A DNA stretch of 64,000 nt, from the NCBI GenBank assembly GCA_947652115.1, contig OX393562.1:1981294-2045293 (forward strand), given 5' to 3'. Position 1 is the first letter of the stretch; each line of letters starts with the position of its first letter. Source of the DNA: Blastomussa wellsi (taxonomy: Eukaryota > Cnidaria > Anthozoa > Scleractinia > Plerogyridae). Below, in pieces: positions 57,364 through 64,000 of this stretch. A model generated the notes under the pieces. The model saw only the letters and a program-made list of their open reading frames with translations. It searched no databases and was not told the origin of the DNA. A program made the position numbers and the translations under genes.

Positions 57364-58633
57364 TTAACCCATTGACTCCTAAACCGGCCGTAACTGGCCA
57401 TGACAGACGTTGACCTTGGTTCTGCTTCTGACATCATCAGCTTTGACCAAAATAGGAATCCCATTTATCCCAGTTCTACAGAAGGAAAAGAGCTTTCCAA
57501 TGATACCCAGATGATATTGATTGGGCCAATGGAGCTTGAAATATGCAGGAAAACGCTTAGAATTTTCCGCCAAAAACTAGGAGGAAAATTTCCCTCACTT
57601 ACCCTTGGCTACTCCATGTTGAGTATTTCCCGTCTCAATGATGCTTTTGTGGCAATTCTTGAACCAAAAGCAAGCCCAGTAAAAGGCCAACAAAAGCATA
57701 AAAAAGATATGAGGAAAGGAGAAAGGAAAAGCGAAAAATAAAAATAAAGAAATTGAAAAGCCTAAAGACATGGGTCACTTTCTCATCCAAAAAGTTTGAA
57801 ATTTTGATTTGTGCGCATGCCCAAGCTAAAATATCGTTAAATGCGATACTAGTGAAAAACCTGGCATGCCTTCATTCTGCAAATGCATTTTGGAGAAATT
57901 TGAATCATATTTATAATGATAATGATAATGATAATGAATTTGTATAGCGCTAAAACTATAAAAGGATATTCAAAAGCGCTTAACATTAAGTTAAAATTAA
58001 TGAATAAATATAATGAGTAAAAAATTTAAAAATCCCTAAAAGCTATAATAATACAATGATATGTATGCTATGATAAAATCTAAAAATGAGATTCGAAAAT
58101 TCCAAACTAAATTAAAATTAAACATTAGAACTATTTCAACAAATCAAAAGTACTGATTACGAACTTTATGGTAATTATTCCAGTCGCCAGGGAGGTTAGT
58201 TTTCAAGGCTTTCTTTTTAAGGCGACGACGTTTACACTTGAGTTGTTTGATGTCATCATTAAACCACGGGATCCTTGGACGATTTATCATCCTTGTTTTA
58301 AGCGGGGCATGCAAGCAAGAGTCGTGTTAAAGCAGTTGGAGATTGCAATAATTTAATCAATATTTTTGAGTTTACAAAAAGTCAATTCTTTGCATGATAA
58401 AGCAGGTCGCTGGAAACCGATAGGACACTGAATAATAAAATGATCAGAGCTAGGAAAAGTAGCTTTAGGAGAAGCAAGAACAACATCATCCGAGGAACGA
58501 GTAATAATTAGATCCAAGGTATGACCAGATATATGGGTCGGGATGGAAACGTGTTGCAATAACTGACCAGAAAATGTTCAAAATGTCTAAAAAACACGTT
58601 TTTTTCAAAAATCTCCAGGAGTCAATGGGTTAA
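57364..58633. mobile_element. TTAA-flanked element with CCCATTGACTCCT TIRs, 1.27 kb
   Basis: TTAA 57364-57367, TIR CCCATTGACTCCT 57368-57380, mirrored TIR 58617-58629, TTAA 58630-58633. It starts 120 bp after the MDM2 stop. Contains a 113-residue open frame (57400-57741) with no recognisable domain, a LINE relic and AATAAA at 57737 and 57743. Confidence 0.85.
57905..58560 (-). pseudogene. LINE relic (endonuclease/RT-linker fragment) with microsatellite tail
   Basis: On the minus strand, 58560-58350 reads HVSIPTHISGHTLDLIITRS...SDHFIIQC, typical of the end of a CR1/L2/jockey-type endonuclease domain. Further on, in another frame, about 58275-58150 reads PWFNDDIKQLKCKRRRL, the usual linker motif before reverse transcriptase. 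No RT domain follows; the relic ends in GCGCTATACAAATTC and a (CATTAT)n tail near 57915. Frameshifted and internally deleted, nested in the TTAA element. Confidence 0.7.
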
Positions 58634-59198
58634 GGTATATAATTATAGTTGTGATTCCATGCTTGACTTTACTTCTGTCGTATCAACAGACTGTTTCAAT
58701 GTTGGCAACTAACTCTAGAACTCTCTCCTCTTTTACTTTCTCAACAAAGAATACTCTGACCAACAACTATTTCCATTCACCTCTCTTTTCGCTCATCTCT
58801 GAGTTCTTCAGTAACCCAAAGGTGATTAAGAGATAGATTGGAAGTTTCTCTACTTCTGCCATAAACACTCCTTTAATATTCTGAAAGCTTAGTTTACCGT
58901 TTTAGTTTTTGGATGGACATTTTCTTTAATTTACAGTAAAACAAAGAATTGTAGCTAAAATTTCAAAACTTGTGGTAACCTTGGATGATCAAAATTGATC
59001 GCCTGGTCAGTGTTGACAAACATGTGCACTTCGAAATGCATAAAAGAGAGAAATGAGAAGAAAACCAAGAGCCAGAGTGGCTTTCCCCTTGTACTTTCAA
59101 GGATTAAGGGGTTCCTTCTTAACTGCCAGTTTGTTGCAAAGGAAGATTTCTAACCATCACATTTTGGAAACCAGATGTCCTACAGATAAGATTTTTTG

Positions 59199-59606
59199 CA
59201 TAGAGGGGGGCAAAAGGGGAGTCCAAAAACTGCAAAACCACATAGAAATACGCCAAAAAACCGCAAACCGCATCGGATTTTTTCCCGAATACCGAAACCG
59301 CGTGTACATGGAGGCCACAATATGAAAGCTGACGCCAGCAAGACTTGTGATATATTCTGATAACATTGTGCGTTAATATTAAACATACCATCAAAACGCC
59401 AACGGTACACTATTATACTCTATTTATTACTAGCCAAATGCTGACCATTCAAAAGAGTGTTATCACCACAGACACTTTCACCGAAAACCGCGACTTAAAG
59501 GTTGTAATAACCGCAAACCGCTTAGTGTTAACACCACAAAACCACGAGTTACGATAAAAATTACTGCAAAACCGCATCACCGCAAACCCTTGCACCCCCC
59601 TCTGCA
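59199..59606. mobile_element. G-tract-ended MITE
   Basis: GAGGGGGGCAAAAGG at 59203 is mirrored by CCTTGCACCCCCCTC at 59588, flanked by TGCATAG. The interior is rich in CGCAAACCGC and CCGAAAACCGC units. Confidence 0.65.
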
Positions 59607-59609
59607 TAG

Positions 59610-61900
59610 GTAACTTGTTGCACTTAAGAATAGTTTGAGAGTTTCAAATCACGAATAAGTCACATGATTAGCACATAAACAACCTTCTGTAAAACTCAAT
59701 GGCCTATATGGAAGTAACAGTTGAAATCAGTGCCATTGGGTACTGAACATCTGCATGCTTTTTGTGACGTAAATAAACTGCCACATTTAGACTTTCTTCA
59801 GGAGTACACCAGAAATATTATTAAAAGCACAATATGTTACGTCTTTTTAGTAAGAAAAATAGGAATTCTAATGTTGTTCTTTCCTCCAGCTTTTTGAGAT
59901 CGTTAATTCTTATGCGTGGTGTTAAAAATGCTCCAGAATTGCTTGCCAAAAAAATATGTACCCTCTTCGGCAATTTCTTAGCAACTGCTCTGGATCTGTT
60001 GTTAAGAAGGAAACCCCTTAATCTTTTTTCCCCAAAATGTTGTACCAACATGTTCTCAGGTACATGTTCTCACAACATGTGCCTATCTTCACCCAGGAGT
60101 ATATTAAATGGGTATCGGCAGATTGTCACATTACGAACAAAATTCTGGGGGATAGCCTGCAATGGGCGAGCATCCCATCATCCTAATCTCAACGGAAACA
60201 GGAGAAAAGTGCTGGCACTGAGGTCTCCTTAGGACGTTCTTAACTATCTGTCAGGTAAATTAATTGACATGTCGGTTAAATAAGTGTGTGGTGCCCCAGG
60301 GTTACAGAAGTGGTCATTGTTATGGCTTATTAACTGACCTTGATATAAGGTGTTGATGATTTAACGAATATCAAGAATAAAACTAAATCAGCAAGACAGG
60401 ACAGCCATAAGTATTTAATAATGTTATTAAAATATATTTGCATAAAATTATGTTTTTAACATTGATGTAGTTTCCATATGGGAACGCATTACTTTGTATT
60501 GATGTTTTCTGTGTTTTCGAGAATTTTGTTTATCTTGATGACTGGCTTAAATTAAGCAAAGTTTTATAAACCTTCTTGAAAACATTAAACTGTTTACATT
60601 CAACCAAAATAATTTTTATCATAAATATTTATAAGTATTAGCGTAAACAGTGAGCTGTGTTGAAGAAGTGCAGTGTAGATATGTCAGGTTTCATTGTATT
60701 GCCTGGCAACAAACCAATAAAAGCACTTGTTATATTTGGGTTATTTTTGAACATGCATTTTTGGATAGAGGCATGAAAAAGAATATAGCTTTTATAGAAT
60801 TTGCTGATTTATTGCATTTTTAACTGCATGTAAAGAATTATTTTTAATTAACAAATATATTTTAAAAGGATTTTACTAAGCCCCAATCAAATTTTCTGAA
60901 AAAGTATAGAAGAGTAAAAGTTTTGGTGTATATGTAAGGCATTGTTCATCCTCCAAATGGAAAAACTAATTAAAAAAATAACTTAATACCTTTTTACAGA
61001 GCTTCACCATTATTTTTGTAATGTTTCATGAAAACTGCTTCTTTATAATTGCATTAGTCTGATTGCTACAAACAAAGTAGGGAATAGTGAGGAATAGTGA
61101 AACCTTTCCTTTTGTGGAATCAGGTTAAAAGACTGGGAACTCTTTGACTTGGGAAGCAACCTAAGAAACGAGCAACATATGTTTGTTGCAATTATTAACA
61201 GTATACGAAGTTTCTGTTGGTTAGTTATTCACAAAGAGGATTAGCAGTGTACATGTATTCACTAAATTAAATGAGTTCCGTCACGGATGGCATCGTTAAT
61301 AGTTTAGCTTGAGCTTTTCAAGTTTGTCAATTGCAATCCTTCTCAATCTTCCTCGTTTCGAAGCCATTATGCATCATAGTTTCAACATCTTGATGATAGT
61401 TTATTGTTACATATTAAAAACTAGCCATGGTATATTGCAATTACTGAGTTATCATTGGTTTACAGACCATGGTGTCTGAACTCATATCATGGAACACAAA
61501 ATGGTTGAAACGACCAGGAGGCTCGAATATTGTAATTCTTTGGGTGTTTTTAATAAAGCAATTATTCCACTTGCACTTGTTGGATTTAAGACAGTTGTAG
61601 CCAACTTGGCGCCACACGCCTCATTGGCTATCTACCATCTCGTATCCAGTGTGCGCTCATGGAAAAGTTGTCAAGTAGTAGCTTGCATGGAAGCTTGGGG
61701 CAATTTCTTATTTTTTCTTTCATATTACTCATAAGAATGCCTTTGTAAGGTTATTATGTACACCACATTGTGACAAACACATACTGTGTTTTTGCATAAA
61801 TTAGTGAATGTTGGACTGCATAATTACATTTTGTTTTCTAGACTGATTTGTTACCCTATATCCCATAGAAATCAGGGAATTATTTATTGAGGTGATATGA
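59610..61900. other. AT-rich intergenic stretch, no gene recognised
   Basis: Only short chance frames (for example 59834-60232 and 61489-61734) without domains or coherent splice structure. Confidence 0.5.
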
Positions 61901-61925
61901 CCAAATATGGTGCTACCTTAGTAGT

Positions 61926-62083
61926 CAGTGGCGGCGGATCTTGGGGAGGAGCCTGGGGGGCCAGCCCACCCCTTAGTTTTTGGATTTTTTGGTAATGGTC
62001 CACCTATTAGGCATCGCACATGACTCCCCACATAAAGTTCCCCCCCCCCCCCCCTCCTAGCTCAAGGTTAGGATCTGCCACTG
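61926..62083. mobile_element. CAGTGGCGG MITE
   Basis: CAGTGGCGGCGGATC mirrored by GATCTGCCACTG, with a C tract inside. No target duplication recognised. Confidence 0.55.
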
Positions 62084-62099
62084 GTAATGCTCAGTGTAA

Positions 62100-64000
62100 A
62101 AGCAATTGGCAGGTTGACGTAAGTTCATGCCCATGGTTTGTACTGCGTATTTGCCTGCCATCTACCATCTTTTTATTTATTTTTGTTTTGAGGTTGCGCT
62201 GCAGAAAGGCGTCCCTTAATTTAACTAAATTTAATTAATGTGCAGTTCAATATTTTGTGTACAGTAAAATTCTTGTTCAATAGTTTGCACTATTTTAATT
62301 GGTTTATTCTGAGGTAGTGTAACATCAAATATTAGATATATTAAGATTCAAAAGAAAAAACATTTTCTATTTCACCGGTGAGTGTTTTGCTAGTTTAGTA
62401 AGTGGGTTGGCAGCACTTTACAATAATGTGGAGTTTACAAACTGTCAACTTTCCTCGGTTGTACTGTCTTGCTGATTGAAATATTAAATTAATTTGTTAT
62501 CACTGTTTGAAATAAAGTATTAAGTTTAGGTATTAGAATAACCTTTTTAGTCCCTGTAAGGCTGGTTTACATTTTTCTTTCAATATATGTTAGCTCTGAG
62601 GGTTTTCTTATTCAAGATCTGGTTAACAATTTTTTTTACAATTCTCAGGACTTTTCTGTTGAATGTTGTAACGAAAAACGGGTTAGCCAACTTTGAAAAC
62701 TGTCTGCATTGAGCCTCAAATATCAAAGAAGGCGAGTTAAAGATTGCGCAATTTAACTTTTGTGGAATAGATGAACTGTTTTTTTTTGCGTTGTGGGGTA
62801 AAATGGCGATTCCAAACTGACAATCACTTTTGACATGTTGTCTTTGCTGCGCAGTGCAATAAACCAAAGGCAAAACTGTCAAAGGAAGGATTTGGGCTTA
62901 AAAATTCATCGAAAGGTGAATGAGGGTAGATAAAAAGGAATGGGTGTTAGAGGGAGGGTTTTTGATGGATGGCGTTTGAAATAAAAGGTTTAAATTAATA
63001 TAGTTGTGAAAACATATTAACAATGGTGTTTTGTTAATACCTTGTTTATGTATGACTGATAAGAATGTATTGGGCATTTCTTGTCCTGTTGTTAACTGGG
63101 GCCTTGTTTGGACAGAATCTTGAGACGTGATTGCTATTTTCCAATAAAGGTTTGTCCATTTAAGACCAGCCAATTACATCAAGGCGCAGTTTGGATTCCA
63201 AATAGTGACACGGAGAGACGATGCCTTGCAGGGCCTCGGTGCTGCATTTATCATTTCTTTCTAAACTTTGTCGTTGAATTTTGACTCTTCTGAATGCTTA
63301 GTGACTTTAGAGGTTGTTGTACTGTAGACAGGCATATACTTTTTGTTCCTCATCCACCATTGCTAGTAATGTTTGCAATGCAACAATTGCATTCTTATCA
63401 AAAGCATAAAAATAGTCTTGTGCTTGTGTTGGAGGTATCAATAAAAGTACAAGTAAAGCATTTTAGAACGTGTTTGCTGTTTGTGTTTTGTTATACTTTT
63501 TCGTGAGCGTGATTGGAACTATTTATTTTACCGTGAAACGTGATTTTAGCGTGATCCGTGAATCATCTTGTGTTGCGTGACGTAATTTCTGATTCTTTGA
63601 GTTTTCTTGTAAAATTATGTCTGTTTCCAGCTCGTGGGTTTTTAACAGGTGAAGCTTTTGTCAGTTATTTTGTTGTGTGTACGATCTGCACATGGTATAC
63701 CAAACTGAAATCAAATTTTAGCGGTTTTTCGAAATAAATAACAGTCTAAACTGGAGTCGCCTTGATTTTTGCGTGAACGTGAAAATATTTGGTTATTATT
63801 CGTGAAGCGTGAAAACGCCAAATGTTTAACGTGATTCGGGGGCGTAGGGGTCCCTCCTTTGTGTCATTAAAACTTTGTCAGTTGCAGTTTTAAGTTGCAA
63901 ATGACATGCACACGTGCTCTGCGTTCGCTCAAAAATTAGGACCAGCCAGAGGTCTCTTGGCGCGGTCGGCACTTTGAATGGTCCCCGAAATTTTTAAGAA
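62100..64000. other. Intergenic stretch, no gene recognised
   Basis: Degraded repeat sequence, including repeated CGTGA(A)GCGTGAAA-like words at 63480-63840. No credible exon seen. Confidence 0.5.

Noticed and set aside
57400..57741. 113-residue plus-strand frame after MDM2
   Set aside because: It lies entirely inside the TTAA-flanked element and has no known domain; treated as a by-product or unknown element ORF.
59053..59410. Open frames of 69-91 residues on both strands
   Set aside because: They fall in the CGCAAACCGC-rich MITE; no homology and mutually overlapping.

Overview
The window is animal nuclear DNA: AT-rich and intron-dense, with exons of roughly 40-760 bp, GT-AG introns and many short palindromic transposon relics. 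Gene content and repeat style suit an anthozoan cnidarian, most likely a stony coral or close relative. That taxonomic call is inference from gene similarity and repeat style; the species cannot be read from the window. Most short ORFs are chance frames, so genes were rebuilt by joining exons whose splice sites and codon phases agree and whose translations match remembered vertebrate orthologs.

Layout: (1) 1653-4587, minus strand: first two coding exons of a mitoferrin-type mitochondrial iron carrier (SLC25A28/37); the rest runs off the left edge. (2) 8020-15115, minus strand: FANK1 (fibronectin III plus ankyrin repeats), eleven coding exons in perfect phase, only the initiating exon unresolved. 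(3) 17909-37270, plus strand: WDR11, complete in 28 exons (1,256 residues), head-to-head with FANK1 across a shared promoter zone. (4) 41051-42737, plus strand: SMIM8, a two-exon single-pass membrane micro-protein. (5) 46971-57244, plus strand: an MDM2-type ubiquitin ligase with basic linker, acidic domain, RanBP2 zinc finger and C-terminal RING. A perfect 20-bp p53 response element lies about 380 bp upstream of its proposed first coding exon, next to CCAAT boxes and an interferon-response-like element. No SWIB (p53-binding) domain could be found by reading. (6) 57245-64000: no convincing gene, only transposon relics.

The spaces between and inside genes are filled with non-autonomous DNA transposons that sort into recognisable classes: TTAA-flanked foldback elements (piggyBac/Kolobok-like); short CAG...CTG elements with 6-bp target duplications (four clean cases, one confirmed by an empty paralogous site); a 150-bp element with a 9-bp duplication just after the WDR11 stop codon; a 76-bp minisatellite shared by introns of WDR11 and SMIM8; tRNA-derived SINE pieces; and one LINE relic. 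No operon logic applies. The functional links between neighbours are the FANK1/WDR11 bidirectional promoter and the putative p53-MDM2 feedback site.
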